Below are positions 35,075 to 46,246 of a stretch of DNA of 64,000 nucleotides, piece after piece (within the stretch, counting starts at the first letter, position 1; every line of letters starts with the position of its first letter). This DNA is from Furcasterigmium furcatum (taxonomy: Eukaryota; Ascomycota; Sordariomycetes; Glomerellales; Plectosphaerellaceae): the NCBI GenBank assembly GCA_001599815.1, contig BCIA01000005.1:3356472-3420471 (forward strand), written 5' to 3'. The position numbers and the translations under genes are program-made. The notes beneath the pieces were generated by a model that searched no databases, had not been told where the DNA came from, and saw nothing but the letters and a program-made list of their open reading frames with translations.

Positions 35075-36196
35075 GGCTGCGGCTGTGTCGTGGTATTGTT
35101 CTTGTTGGTTTGGCTTCAATTGATGTTGTGGTGAAAGAGGTGCCAATTATTATTTACAGGATGAAGGGGAGACGGGCAAAATATAGCTCCAGCTAAAAAG
35201 AAATATTGCTGGGAGTCATCCCAAATCCAATGTCCCAGGTCCTGTGTGACTCAAAACAAAGTTGGGGAATTGGCCGTGGGGACGGACACTAGATCAAGCA
35301 GCTGAAGACGACCAACAGGTCTCACAGCATTGGAGTAGTAATTAGGTACAACCCCAAAAGAGCATGATTCCCGATCTCGGACCGTCCTCGAAACAGTCGA
35401 ATCCATGCAGGGGTACACGGGAGCTAGCAGTCTCATCCATCCATGTTCGCTCAAGTCCGGCGTCGACTTTGTTGCGGGCCCAGGTTCAATCGATGCAGCT
35501 CCGTCCAAGTTTCGACCGTGAGTCATGCCCCAGAGAGCAGCCAGGATCATGGAAACCCGGCAGAGCACTTCGCTGTCCGAGGGCTACTGGGCTCTCATGA
35601 AATAGCATCAACCTGCTGGAATTTTCAGTTCGCCAAAGGGAATCTGCCTCTGCGCAAACCCTGGGCCGAGTCCGATGACATATTCCGACTACAGGGCCGA
35701 GTCCAGCATCACGAGCTTGGGTGGGTGCTATGGGGATTTCTCCACCATGTACTCGGATCTCGCCTGACCAGACATGTCTCCAGGGCCGATTCGAAAGTCA
35801 GGCGGGATCCGTAGCATGATATAGACTCTCGCCCTCGAAATCAACAGCAGTGGGTGGCATTTCTCTCCTCTTATTTATGTGTGACGGCTCTCGGCGTCGA
35901 TCGGCTATTAGACGCTCTCTGCCCCATATTTCCGGCCCCCGCACCCGGAGAAAACGCCGGCCCCCCACAAGCATGCGGACATGGAATACTCCGGTTCACC
36001 GGCGGCGGCGATGCGGGTAATTAATATCATCTCAGTCTCATCCATTCCAATCTCACTTTCATCTTGGTGTTTTCATCTCACCCAAAGTGCGTGCCGCCAA
36101 GAACTGTTCAATCTCACGACTCCGTGACCTGCCCTGGAATACCACTCACTCGAACTCGCTCTCACCAACCAAAAACCCCTCGTCACATCATCCACC
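35075..36196. other. Divergent promoter region between lys20 and the TDA10-like kinase
   Basis: About 1.1 kb holding both promoters. No ORF with convincing coding character, RNA gene or repeat was seen. Confidence 0.5.
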
Positions 36197-37096
36197 ATGG
36201 CCACCACCGCCGCCACAAGACCGCCTATCATCGACGACAAATCCCCCATCTGCATCCCGTTCATCCTCGAACATCTCAAGACCCATCTCGAAACCCAGCC
36301 CGACCGCCCCTTCATCGTCGGTCTCAACGGCGTCCAGGGCGTCGGGAAAACCACCCTCGTCTCCGCCCTCGCCACAACCCTCACCTCCCAGGGCCACGAG
36401 ACCCTCGTCTTCAGCCTCGACGACTTCTACCTCACCCACGCCGACCAGCGCGCCCTCGCCACCGCCAACCCGGATAACGCCCTCGTCCAGACCCGCGGCG
36501 AGCCCGGCACCCACGACCTCCCCCTCCTCCGCGCCCTCTTCGACGACCTCCTCGCCGGCCGCCCAGCCCGCGTCCCCTCCTACGACAAGTCCCAGCACGC
36601 CGGCCAGGGCGACCGCGCGCCCGCCTCCACCTGGCGCCTCGTCAACGCCCCCTCCACCCCGCCCGTCCGCGTCGTCATCTTCGAGGGCTGGTCCGTCGGC
36701 TTCCGCCCCCTCCCCGACGCCGACGTCGCCGCCCACCACGCCGCCCCCGGCACCCGCACCCTCGCCACCCACGCCCTCTCCCACCTCCTCTTCGTCAACG
36801 AGAAGCTCCGCGCCTACGACCCCGTCACCGACCTCCTCGACGTCTTCGTCCACATCGACGCCGAGGACACCCTCTTCGTCTACGACTGGAGGCTGCAGCA
36901 GGAGGCCGCCCTGCGCGAGGACCGCGGCACCGGCATGACCGACGACCAGGTCGTCCGCTTTGTCGACGGCTACTACCCCGCCTACGAGCTCTTCTCCGAC
37001 GCCCTGCGCCGCGGCGTCTTCGCCGACCGCCCGAGGCACCAGCTGCGTATGGTCGTGGCCAAGGACAGGAAGGTCAAGGAGACGCACGTCATCTGA
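36197..37096 (+). CDS. TDA10: P-loop kinase of the D-glycerate 3-kinase / TDA10 family
   Basis: Single exon, 299 residues. The Walker A loop is GLNGVQGVGKTT (about residues 43-54), preceded by a hydrophobic strand (PFIVGLNG) as in phosphoribulokinase/uridine kinase-like enzymes. Next come FSLDDFYLTHADQ, typical of the family, GEPGTHDLPLL, PSYDKSQHAGQGDR and VVIFEGWSVGFRPL; the last has the acidic Walker B-like residue. The yeast homologue Tda10/YGR205W binds ATP and has an uncertain substrate; plant homologues phosphorylate glycerate. Third positions are nearly all C or G, the strongest codon bias in the window. The start has the favourable context CACCATGG. It is convergent with the ECM11 gene. 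Confidence 0.87.
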   Translation: MATTAATRPPIIDDKSPICIPFILEHLKTHLETQPDRPFIVGLNGVQGVGKTTLVSALATTLTSQGHETLVFSLDDFYLTHADQRALATANPDNALVQTRGEPGTHDLPLLRALFDDLLAGRPARVPSYDKSQHAGQGDRAPASTWRLVNAPSTPPVRVVIFEGWSVGFRPLPDADVAAHHAAPGTRTLATHALSHLLFVNEKLRAYDPVTDLLDVFVHIDAEDTLFVYDWRLQQEAALREDRGTGMTDDQVVRFVDGYYPAYELFSDALRRGVFADRPRHQLRMVVAKDRKVKETHVI

Positions 37097-37465
37097 GGTC
37101 GGCGGGGCATAGATGGCACTCTCGCGTGTTTTGTTTGTACGTGCGATGATAGAAATGTACATGTTCAGCCACCTCCAAGCGCAAAGTCAGGACGCCCGCC
37201 CGCCCGGTACCCCGGTTTCCTCTCTCCGGCAGATGCTGTGCCCTCTTGCCATAGCCGTGTCGGTGTATGGTCCTTGATGGTCGTGATGTTTCATCATAAG
37301 TCATAATGTCGTCAAAACAGAGGCAAAGGAAAAAATAACTCCAAATCAGAACAGTGCCGCCTCCCAGGTCGCCTTGGGGGCTGAAATGCTCCGAACAAAA
37401 CAACGTTCAAGAATGACAAGGTCGTCCGTCACCCCATATGGCACCGGGCCCGCCGCTTCGCCATC
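37097..37465. other. Convergent 3' flanks of the kinase and ECM11 genes
   Basis: 369 bases between stop codons; expected to contain both 3' UTRs. Nothing else is seen. Confidence 0.5.
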
Positions 37466-39055
37466 TCACATCTCGCGATCCGCCAGCATGTCCTCGCCCT
37501 TGTGCTTGATCTTATCAAGCTTCTTGTGGATCGTGTCCTTGCGCGTGCGGACGGCCTCCTCCCTGTTGGCAATCTCCGCCTCGAACTTGTCGACCATGAC
37601 CCGCTTGTTCTGGCGCGCTTCCTTCAGGCGCTGGGTGATCAGGCCGAACTGCTCCATGAACCAGTCGCCCGAGCGATCCCAGTCGGCCAGGCTCATCTGC
37701 GTGAAGAATTGCTTCTGCTCCTTGTCGCCCTTGCCCTTGGTCCGCTCCAGCTTGGCGGCAAGGCTCTCGTTGGCGGCTGGTCCGCCATTCGTATCGAGAG
37801 TGGCTCGAGTGGGGTCCATGTCGAACGGCTGGCCCTGCAACTCGGCGTAGCTCATGCGGTCGAGGGCGACGTCGTCGTAGTCGAGGCTCTCGCGACGACG
37901 CTTCTTGCTCTGGCCTGACTCGAAGTCCGGCTGGGCCAAGCGTCTGGCTGCAGGGCGGGGAGAGCTTTCAAGAAAGCCGTCTCCTCGCTTGGTGAGCCTG
38001 AAGCTTGCACGAGGTGTGCCCTCGCCGTCGTTCTCGAGGGGGTAGTTACTATTCAGCTCGTCGTCGTCTTCGTCCTCTTGGAACATGGTAGGTTCGCGGC
38101 TTCTTTCGTGCTGCACGGGCCTCGGGTTGCCAACGAGGCGCCTGTCGAGTGTGGGGGAGGAAGCTCGTCCTTCCATGTACATGTCTTTTGTAGGAGACTG
38201 GCCGGCATACGACCTCCGGAGGCCGGTGTCATGGATGGGAAGCTTAGATTCCTTTGCTTCGGGCGACGGCATGAACCCAAGCTCGGACGGGTAGCGCCTG
38301 TTCTGTACGGGTGGCTCCGGCAGGTGGCTCCTGTTGCTGTGGTGTCTCGCCAGGTTGGTGGCAGGTTGGCCTTGCATCATGTTCATGCTTCCGTCAGAGG
38401 TCAGGACAAAGGGCCGCAGATCATTCGAGGCCTGTTGTGTGCTGGCCAGGTTACGTGGCGGAGCCCGCATCTTGCCAGGTGGGCCGCCATGGTGATGCAT
38501 ATCCTGGACCTCATGAGTTCTAGGCGGCGAGTGGAACGGCGTTCCCAGGTTGGACGGCAAGGACACGGGGGGATGTGCGCTCTCTTCGGAGTTGGCTCGT
38601 CGACGCGGCGAAACTCCCGGCGGCAGGGGCAACGCCGAAGCAGGGGGCGAGCCCAGAGGTGGCATGCTCGAGTTGCTATCCTGTCGAGGGCGTCCGCTGG
38701 GCCGGGAGGGCAGGCTGGACTTTGCCAGAGGCAACCTGGTCAGGTCGGACGTGTTGAACTGACGCGGGTTTGGGTTCGAAGACGGCGGGTAGTATGAGTT
38801 TGGCTGGTTGTTGTGCTCAAAGGCCTGCACCGAGTGGCCATGGAGGCCATTTCCGTTCGTATGGGGGTTTGGGGCCAAGGGGTCCGACGAGCCCCGAGCA
38901 TACTGGGTGAGCTTGCTCGGCGGCATGGCGCCAGCTCGACTCGTGGTCGGTTCCTCGGAATCGGTCGTTTGCTGTGGAGTCTCGTTGGTGTTCCTGCGAG
39001 CCCGTGACTTGAGAGAGCCGGTCAACAGAGTCAATGCTCTGGGTGCGTGCGGCAT
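37466..39055 (-). CDS. ECM11: ECM11-domain protein, likely synaptonemal complex/meiosis associated
   Basis: About 529 residues from the ATG at 39055 with no intron needed. Most of the protein is low-complexity and disordered: Pro/Ser/Asn/Arg-rich with many SPPR/SPRR-type phosphorylation-like sites. The C-terminal 110-130 residues form the conserved helical module, with QKQFFTQMSLADWDRSGDWF and QFGLITQRLKEARQNKR, then a basic coiled coil ending HKGEDMLADREM. This matches the extracellular mutant protein 11 domain; in budding yeast Ecm11 is a SUMOylated central-element component working with Gmc2. A nuclear signal-like KKRRR lies just before the domain. An alternative start at 38926 (MPPSKLTQYARG) would give about 486 residues. 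The frame is open upstream of 39055 but without ATG. Confidence 0.75.
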   Translation of the reverse strand: MPHAPRALTLLTGSLKSRARRNTNETPQQTTDSEEPTTSRAGAMPPSKLTQYARGSSDPLAPNPHTNGNGLHGHSVQAFEHNNQPNSYYPPSSNPNPRQFNTSDLTRLPLAKSSLPSRPSGRPRQDSNSSMPPLGSPPASALPLPPGVSPRRRANSEESAHPPVSLPSNLGTPFHSPPRTHEVQDMHHHGGPPGKMRAPPRNLASTQQASNDLRPFVLTSDGSMNMMQGQPATNLARHHSNRSHLPEPPVQNRRYPSELGFMPSPEAKESKLPIHDTGLRRSYAGQSPTKDMYMEGRASSPTLDRRLVGNPRPVQHERSREPTMFQEDEDDDELNSNYPLENDGEGTPRASFRLTKRGDGFLESSPRPAARRLAQPDFESGQSKKRRRESLDYDDVALDRMSYAELQGQPFDMDPTRATLDTNGGPAANESLAAKLERTKGKGDKEQKQFFTQMSLADWDRSGDWFMEQFGLITQRLKEARQNKRVMVDKFEAEIANREEAVRTRKDTIHKKLDKIKHKGEDMLADREM

Positions 39056-40328
39056 CAAGGCGACGGGGAGCTTCGAACGTGTTGTGATGTTTTGCTGTTC
39101 ATCCGTCTGTGTCGAGTCGCGAAGATGCACCGGCAGCCGCAAAGCGTGATAGGGACCAGCAGGAACGTTTCAAGAAACAGGTGGCAGCGTTTGTTGACAC
39201 GGTGATGAGCCACTGGCGAGCGGCCCGGCGGCAGGTAGTAGTAAGTAATTAAAGTGGCAATCCGGGCAAGCGAGGCGGTGTGTGGTGGGTGTCGATTCCG
39301 TTGGCCGTCGCGTCGCGGTTCGTTGTCTGGCGACAGGCGATGGATGCGATGGATGGACCCTTTCCGGCTGGTCGATGCGACTGACGGACAGGACCCGGAA
39401 ATGATGACGATGCAGGAGTCCTGCAAGCCCAAACGCCTTGAAAATCAATTGGGAGGCGGGCTCTGACAGGTTGGCCTCTGCAAGCCCTGCTTTGTCCAGG
39501 TTCAAGAGGAAAAGGGAAAAGGAGGGTCGTTGGGCGTCGGCGCGTTTGCAGGGGCCCATCCTGGCACATCGACTGGTCCTTCCTGCCGCGCAGTCACATG
39601 ACTGCGGGGCATCAAAACGTGGGGTCAACCCGGCTCACACCGTGGCGTGCCCAACCCCTTGGACCCTCCAACCGCTTCTCCTGCTGGGCCCGACCAGGCC
39701 ATCATCACTTGAACAACCTAACGAACAACGTCTCGGCCCTCTTCTGCAGGTTGCTTGCAACTGTTCTCGTCATTTTCGAACGACGCTACTAGCCCCTCTG
39801 GCCATCCATCCCCTCCTCCATTGCGGCCCAACTGCTCACTAGTACCGCCTCGATAGGTATCCCGCCCACATCTAATGCTGCCAATGAATCCAGTACCTCC
39901 ATGCTTCTATGATTGATGCTCGAGAACCTTCCTTCGTTCCGTCAAGACTCCTTGACTGGCCGGTGGTGCATCTGCTGCCTCAACACTCCCAATCCTGTGT
40001 GTCCCAAACCCCTCATCCTCCATGAGCGAGTCGTTGGTGCCGCCCACCCTGATAATCACTTTTCAACACTCGGTTCTGTGCGCCCCACCATCCTCACGGA
40101 CCGGAGCTCAGAAGTCCTCCAAAGCGTTGACCAAGGCGTTGACCTTTGCGCAGTCGCTTCTGTCATCTTTTGGGAACTAATCGGCAGACCTTTTCATGGC
40201 GAATATGCCTCTCGGCCCCAGCCGAGCTCTCCACCCACCATCAAAGAGCGCCAGACCGCCACGTTTTCTGCGACGGCCGTCAGAACACTCTGCGTGAACC
40301 CTCCGTACTCCTTCGTCTCAAGATTCTC
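39056..40328. other. Intergenic between ECM11 and MTR10
   Basis: 5' flank of the ECM11 gene and 3' flank of MTR10, 1.27 kb. The plus strand around 39600-40300 is pyrimidine-rich, but no ORF with family resemblance was found. Confidence 0.45.
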
Positions 40329-43300
40329 CTAACGGTTGAAGCGGAAGCGGTCCGCCTCCAGTTGGCCTAGACCCTCCCGCGGGGCGACGTAACGTCTGCG
40401 GTACGTGTTCGTGAAATCCTGAAGCAGTACACGTACTTGACGCATACTACCTGAGTCGCCTCCTTGAAGACGATCCTTGATCTTCATCATGAGGCGGTCC
40501 GCCTCGACGGGGGTGATCGTGCCCGGCGGTAGCAGTTGCAGTGTCTTTTCGACCCATCCAGTCGTCTCGCCGGGAAGCAGCTCGAACATGGCTAGCAACA
40601 CCCCGCTGCCATCGGCAAAGCAGTCCCGAGGGAACGTGATCATCATGCCCGCCATGACCTGCTTCACTAGCTTCTCGCCATGCGTCAGCAGCAGGTTCTT
40701 GACGATGTTCTTGATCTGCCCAGCAACCTCCGGCGCCATCGCGTCCGAAGTTGCGGGATTGTCGCCCCCATAAGTCAACAGATCCCGCAAGAAATGAAGC
40801 GTAGCTGACAGAGGGTCACGCTGCTCGAGGGTGAGAGCATAAATGGCCGCCTCGAAAATAGGAACCAGCAGTTCCGCGGGAATCAGCCGCTGAGGGTAGT
40901 AGAGCAGCGCATCGATGAGCAGGCGGTAAAAGTCCTCGATGACGTCGGGCAGTTCGCTGGGCTGGAGGTCGTTCAGCACCCGAAGGAAGGTCGTAGCCTG
41001 CGCCTCGAAGAACGCATAGATGCTCTGCGTAATAGAGGAATCGACATGCTCCCTGTCCTCCGAGAACTCGCGCAGGATGGCGGCGGTGACCCAAAGGAAG
41101 GCTCCTTGGCGAGAAGAAGCGAATCCACTGGCCAGTTTGTTGGCCAGCTCAGGCAGCATCGGCGTCATGGCCGTCCTGTATGAGATGATCATGTATCGCC
41201 AGCAGCGGCAGACTCGCTCCAGGACGGGAACAAAATCGAGGAAATTGTCGAGAATCGTCGCGAGCACCGGGAACACCTCCTGCCAGTATTTCACCGCCGG
41301 GTTCTCTACGCCACGGGGCGTGTACGGCTTGACGACTTGGGTGAAAATGGTGATGAGCTGAATTTGCTCTGCAGAGATATGTTAGTGGGTAATGGTAGCT
41401 GGGCTGATGATCAGGATAACTCACCCGCCAAGGCGACCTTGCCTTCGTCGGTGTTGGCATTATTCGCCTTGTCCATCAATCTCTGCACCAGGGGGTCGCA
41501 GTACAGCTTCAACAGTCGGTAGACCTCGCCCTCGTTCTGTGCTGCAACAACGCTCGCCACGCCTTCTGTAATTTCTTCCTGGCTTTCGTCGGGAAGTTTG
41601 TCGAGGATCTCATTGTAGAAGGACTGCAGTTGCAGTACCTGTCCGCTCAGAAGATCCCTGCAGTCTGTGCAGAAGTACTTGACCGCCATGGCTGCCGCGC
41701 GGATGACCTCCCTAGAGTCCGTCTGGAACGATGTGACGATGTAGCTGAATTGCCGCTCGAGGTACTCTTCGTGGTTGGCGGTCCATTCCGTGTAGCGACC
41801 GAGCACCATTATCGTGGCGAACCGAAGCTTCTCGTGAGGAGGGATTTCGACCAGCAAGGGGATCAGCTGCGGCAGAACAATGCCCTCATCCTTGGGAACC
41901 ATTTGGCCCATGGCGCGCATGGCGAAGAGCGGCGCTTCCAGCTCCTGCCAGTGAGGAACAACACCGGGTGTCGAAGTCGTGGTGCTCCTCTCATTGGACC
42001 ATGTCTTGATGGCAAAAAGCACCTTGTTGAGGCAATCTGTGACGCCCATAACAGAGCAAGAGTCCTTGAGGGTGTCGCCCATCCTGTGACGGAACTCGCG
42101 GAAGCGCTCCTCGGCCTCGCGGTCGCCTTCGAAGAGATCATTCTCGTTGCCAGGGGCGTCCTTCGGGTACTGCAGGTGTTTGAACAGAATGTCGACGAGC
42201 TGCGAATACACGTCGACGAGCTCCAGCCTGGCCTCGATATACCTCTCAAGGACCAGATACTGCTTCAGCTCATACCAGAATTCGAAGGTATGCTCGATGA
42301 CTTCGCGGTTCTCGTCAAGGTGGGCACACTCCAGGACCGCCTCGACCAGCGACCTGAAAGGCTTGGGTTCGCGAACAATCGCTACGGCCCAGGACTCGCC
42401 AGCCGTGGAGAAAATTTTGGTAAGAGCCTCGAACGCATCTGTGTCCTCCTCCCTGACGGCCACTTGGATCCTGGGTCGGAGTTGCAGGATGCGCTCCAGA
42501 AGCAGTTTGATGACGCCGGCGCTTTCGTCGACATCGCGTGTTTCTCTGAGGATCGTGCACAGGGTCTCGGTGGCTTCTTTAGAAGCAGAGTCGCTGGAGA
42601 CTCCGTGGAAGACAACGTCGCAGAGCGGAGACTGGACGATGGTGCCGACGGGTACTTCCCGGAGCCAGGAGGTGATACATTCCATAAGAAGGGGGTCGTC
42701 GGCAGGTTTTGCTGCGAAGGGTCAGTATTCCCATATCCCCAAGGGACGTCCCACTCCGCCTGCATGGCATGAGGTAGCATGACATACCTGACGACTGCGA
42801 ATAGTTGACGAGCAGCTGCACCACCTGGTCTGCATTTTCACTCAGGAGCTCCATCGTCCTCTGAGACAACTCTTCTTCCTGCCATGCCGATTAGAACGCG
42901 ATCGCTGATGATGTCGGCCTGATACCACTCGGTCGAGAGACATGTTGGGGAAGCCGGCAAACTCGTGGTCCACATACTGATAAGGTGATCTTGCGGCCTT
43001 CGGTCACTTCCTCTGGTAGGACGCGGAGGAAGTCGAGGACGGCGACATGACTGTTGGGGCCTTCCAGAGCCGAGACGACGTCGGGCAGGACGCTCTTCCA
43101 TGCCTGCATATTGATGGCGAAGACGGCCAGGCAGACGCAGAGCTGCACCCGAATGGGCCTAGGACCGGCAGCGTAGTGCTTCAGGAGGAGCAGGATCTGA
43201 TCCCTAAGCGTAGGCAGCTCCGCTTCCGAGATATCTGTGCTAAAGTCGTAGGTAAGCTGGTCTCACGATTAGCTCTTTCTGTCGCGCGCAACTTCCCTCC

Positions 43301-43602
43301 TGATGGGGACGTGGACTGACCTTGCCGCGCAGGGTCGTGGCAGCGAAGATCTTCGCCTCGGCGTCTGCGTCGGATTGCAGCAGGTTCAAGACGAGAGACC
43401 AGGCGTCTTTCTGTAGCATTTGTTAGCGGATTCCGTCCGACTCCCAGCTTCCATCGCCGACGAAGCAACGCACTGATTTCTGGAACCCCTCCAAGTACTT
43501 GTGGGCATGTGCCTTTGCGTCCCGCTCTGCCCCGCGCATGGCCACCACGGCTGCCAGCACGTTCTCGGGCGTGTACGGGGCTTGCGCACCGTTTGATGCC
43601 AT
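40329..43602 (-). CDS. MTR10: Importin-beta family nuclear transport receptor MTR10 (transportin-3/Kap111)
   Basis: HEAT-repeat karyopherin that imports SR-type mRNA-binding proteins and takes part in tRNA and mRNA export cycles. Exons 43602-43474, 43410-43321, 43256-42978, 42878-42788, 42711-41425 and 41368-40329 sum to about 971 residues, matching Mtr10/TNPO3. The N-terminal importin-beta region reads KDAWSLVLNLLQS and AATTLRGKLTYDF. Exon 4 holds MELLSENADQVVQLLVNY; exon 5 has RETRDVDESAGVIKLLLERI and SFYNEILDKLPDESQEEITEG; exon 6 has NPAVKYWQEVFPVLATIL and the tail ends RFRFNR. All joins are in frame with canonical splice sites and introns of 56-99 nt. Confidence 0.93.
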
Positions 43603-44371
43603 GATGCTCGTTTGCCTGGAGGATCAGACGGGCAGCGGAGGTTTGGTGGGTGGGCAAGGGAAGGTGTGGTTGGAGATGTTGTCCCTGGGGGGGAGGAGAA
43701 TGACGTCGCGGGGTATCGGATCGCAATCGCCTGTTCTAGAAGGTCCAGGCTAGGGAAAGGGGGGGCGACGTCGGTCGTTTGGGAATACGGTGGGTATCGA
43801 GCGTGGTGGGTGTTATAACTTTCTGCTGAGAAAGGAGATAAAGAAGAGCTGGTTGCGCAAGGCCTCAAAGGAGGGATGCTGGTGGGGAGGTTGCACGGAT
43901 GCTCGTCGGTCGGTCGTCGCAGAGCAACTGGGAAAATAATAGGTCTGGGGCTCAAACTGATGGGTGGAAGGTTGCCGGCTGGCGGGGCAGCAACAGCTGC
44001 CGCAAGTGTGGCTGGAGCATTCAAGCCACTGGGAGGCCCACGGGCCGAGGTTTTCCCGTGGCTTGGTGGTCCCGTCCGGGCATGGAATCAGATCTCGGCG
44101 GTGCTCATCTGAGTTACCAACCAACTTCGCTACCTAGGTATCTATCCAGGAGGTTCGCAGAACAGACAGCCGCCCGTGGAACGACCAAGTCGACCAGAGG
44201 TTCGGACCAAGCCTTGGATAATCGAGACGACCTCCCTCTTGATTGCAGGAAATCGTGGCAGCTTCTTATGTCCATTAGAGATAATTCAAGGCCTGCCCAT
44301 CTGGATGGCAACATAGGTGGACCGGCGGCTATCCTCACTCATGGCCCCTGACAAGTGCCCTCGAGTTGACC
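43603..44371. other. Intergenic between MTR10 and the P450 pseudogene
   Basis: Promoter of MTR10 and 3' flank of the P450 pseudogene, both minus strand. No additional gene is seen. Confidence 0.5.
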
Positions 44372-46246
44372 TCACTCCCGCGACAGAGACACCCTGCAAC
44401 CATCCGCAGAAGCAACGATCAGTGTCAGCGTCTGCCTCTCCTCTCCGATTCCGGAATGAGGCTCATTGTCTGCAGTCTTGATTACAGGGAATAACTGTAG
44501 GAACCGAGCGATCGTGTAGGCGGCTTCGAGCAGAGCAAAGTCCTCTGCCGGTGACAGTCAGAGGCGGATCTACGTGAATCGAGGGGGTGGTACTCACTTC
44601 CGAGGCAGACTCAAGGCCCGTTGTTGAAAGGCAAGTATCCCTATCCGATGTCCTTGAGCTCGTCGCCCTCCCACCGCTTAGGGCGAAACTCCCCCGCGTC
44701 ATCACCGTACAGATCCTTTCGGCGGTGCATAATGTAGACGGAGTACCCGAATGCTTCGCCAGCGCGCACGATAACAGGAGCTTTGCCGTCCGGGCCATCA
44801 CCGACCGGGAGAGTCGTCATCTTGGTGGCTGTTCAAGAATTGATGGGCGCCGGGGGATACAGACGAAGAACTGTGTCGTCTCAGTATGTCGGCTTCGGGG
44901 ACGATACAAATGGCTAGATTTGGACCAACCTTCTTTGATCACGAGGCTCAGGTAGGTCATTTTTCTCAGGGCCTCGCGGGTCGGGGGCGCTGCGTGCGGG
45001 CCGATACCTGCATGTTGTTTGATCTCATCTCGGAGTCAGCCCAAGACGCGAGGATGGCGAACGAGGAGCCGGCTACACCAAGTGTCAGCACCGCGAGCCC
45101 TACGGGAATCCCCAGGGCGAGGCTGTGGTCCCCGGGATGCATAGGTGGCCGAGGAACGTACAACGACCATGTAAGGCAAGACCCCGCGGTGTCTCGCCCG
45201 GCGAGCAACACGTTCAGGCACTGATCCCGCAAAGTCTGCGGATCTCGTGTCTGCTGCGCCAGGGCCTTGATGAAGACATAGTCGTCTTTCTCGTTGCCGT
45301 CCTTCGACTCGGAATCTTCGAGGGCTCTCGCCACGGCCTCGTCGATGAAGCCATGGCAGGTCTTGCAGGCATCGCGGAACTTGCTGCTGTTCATGAGCCA
45401 GTAGAGGTCACCAAGGCGACCCCTGATCGCGAGGTACTCCTGGCCCGAGTTGAATGCTTGGGCGAACCTGTTCTCCTGGCCAGCCACCTTATCCCAGTCC
45501 ATGGCCTCGACAGCACTCCCAAAGAGAAGAAACATGGTCGTCTCGAACGTGAGCCTGAAGAAGAGGGGCTGGAGGTCGACAATTCCGGCTTCCGGTATGG
45601 TTGCGATGGTGCGCTGGACACATCGCTGTATTTCCATGAAGTTCCTTTCGCGATTGACAGCAAACTGCGGACGCAGCAGGTGTCTTGATTTCTTCCACGC
45701 CGCCCCGTCCTGGGTGAAGATGCCGGTGCCGAGAAGAGGCTTGAAGTGCGCTGGGCGGAGACCAAGAGTATAGTCTGACGACAAGGAATCAATGTCAAAT
45801 CATCTGGCTTGCGGGGGCTGGTCTCCTCGAGATGACATACCAGCGAAGTCAGTCGACAGGATGGCCTCGATATTCTCCGGATCAATGGTATCGACGCCTC
45901 TCAGCCCGAAGAGATCCTGCTCGAATGTAGTCCCTGACTCGGCCACGACGTCGACGAAGAACCGCAAAACACGGCCCTCCTGTGCAGCCCGGAACACCCT
46001 GAGCAGGAGGTCGAGGCCCATGGGCCACCTGGCGCACCATTTCCGGAGGGGTTGGCAGCCTTTCTCTGAAGCAAAGTCGCGCCCAGTCTGCTCCACGCGT
46101 CAGCAAATGCCTGCTGGCCGGTGAGCTGTCCAATTGCTCGACAAGTAGGAGTGACGCACCAGTCGCAATTGGTAGCATTTCCAGAGGTAACAGATGGCGA
46201 GGATGGCTGGGACAGCCTTGACGAGTAACCCAGGAACCCCGGCCAT
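44372..46246 (-). pseudogene. CYP52-like cytochrome P450 pseudogene with four in-frame stop codons
   Basis: CYP52 enzymes omega-hydroxylate alkanes and fatty acids at the ER. Exons by homology: 46246-46160, 46087-45841, 45774-45162, 45072-44930, 44870-44598, 44544-44372. Splice sites look functional and the frame never shifts. The N-terminal anchor (MAGVPGLLVKAVPAILAICY) is intact, as are TIDPENIEAILSTDFAG, GTGIFTQDGAAWKKSRHLLR and the I-helix AGRDTAG. Stops: TGA 45038-45036 in exon 4, TGA 44835-44833 just after the ExxR helix (VLRLYPPAPINS), TAG 44643-44641 before GYLPFNNGP, and TGA 44613-44611 replacing the conserved Arg of the heme loop (NNGP-stop-VCLG). Three fit CGA to TGA and one TGG to TAG, all C:G to T:A transitions. 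The last exon and stop are otherwise normal. Readthrough would not give a full protein. Confidence 0.85.

Noticed and set aside
36188..37162. 324-codon minus-strand ORF opposite the TDA10-like kinase
   Set aside because: Extreme Gly/Val/Asp/Glu bias typical of the complement of a C-rich third-position gene.
39056..39142. Upstream extension of the ECM11 gene to 39142
   Set aside because: Begins with TTG, no ATG in the added segment.
41630..42772. 380-codon plus-strand ORF opposite MTR10
   Set aside because: Antisense shadow of a well-supported HEAT-repeat protein.
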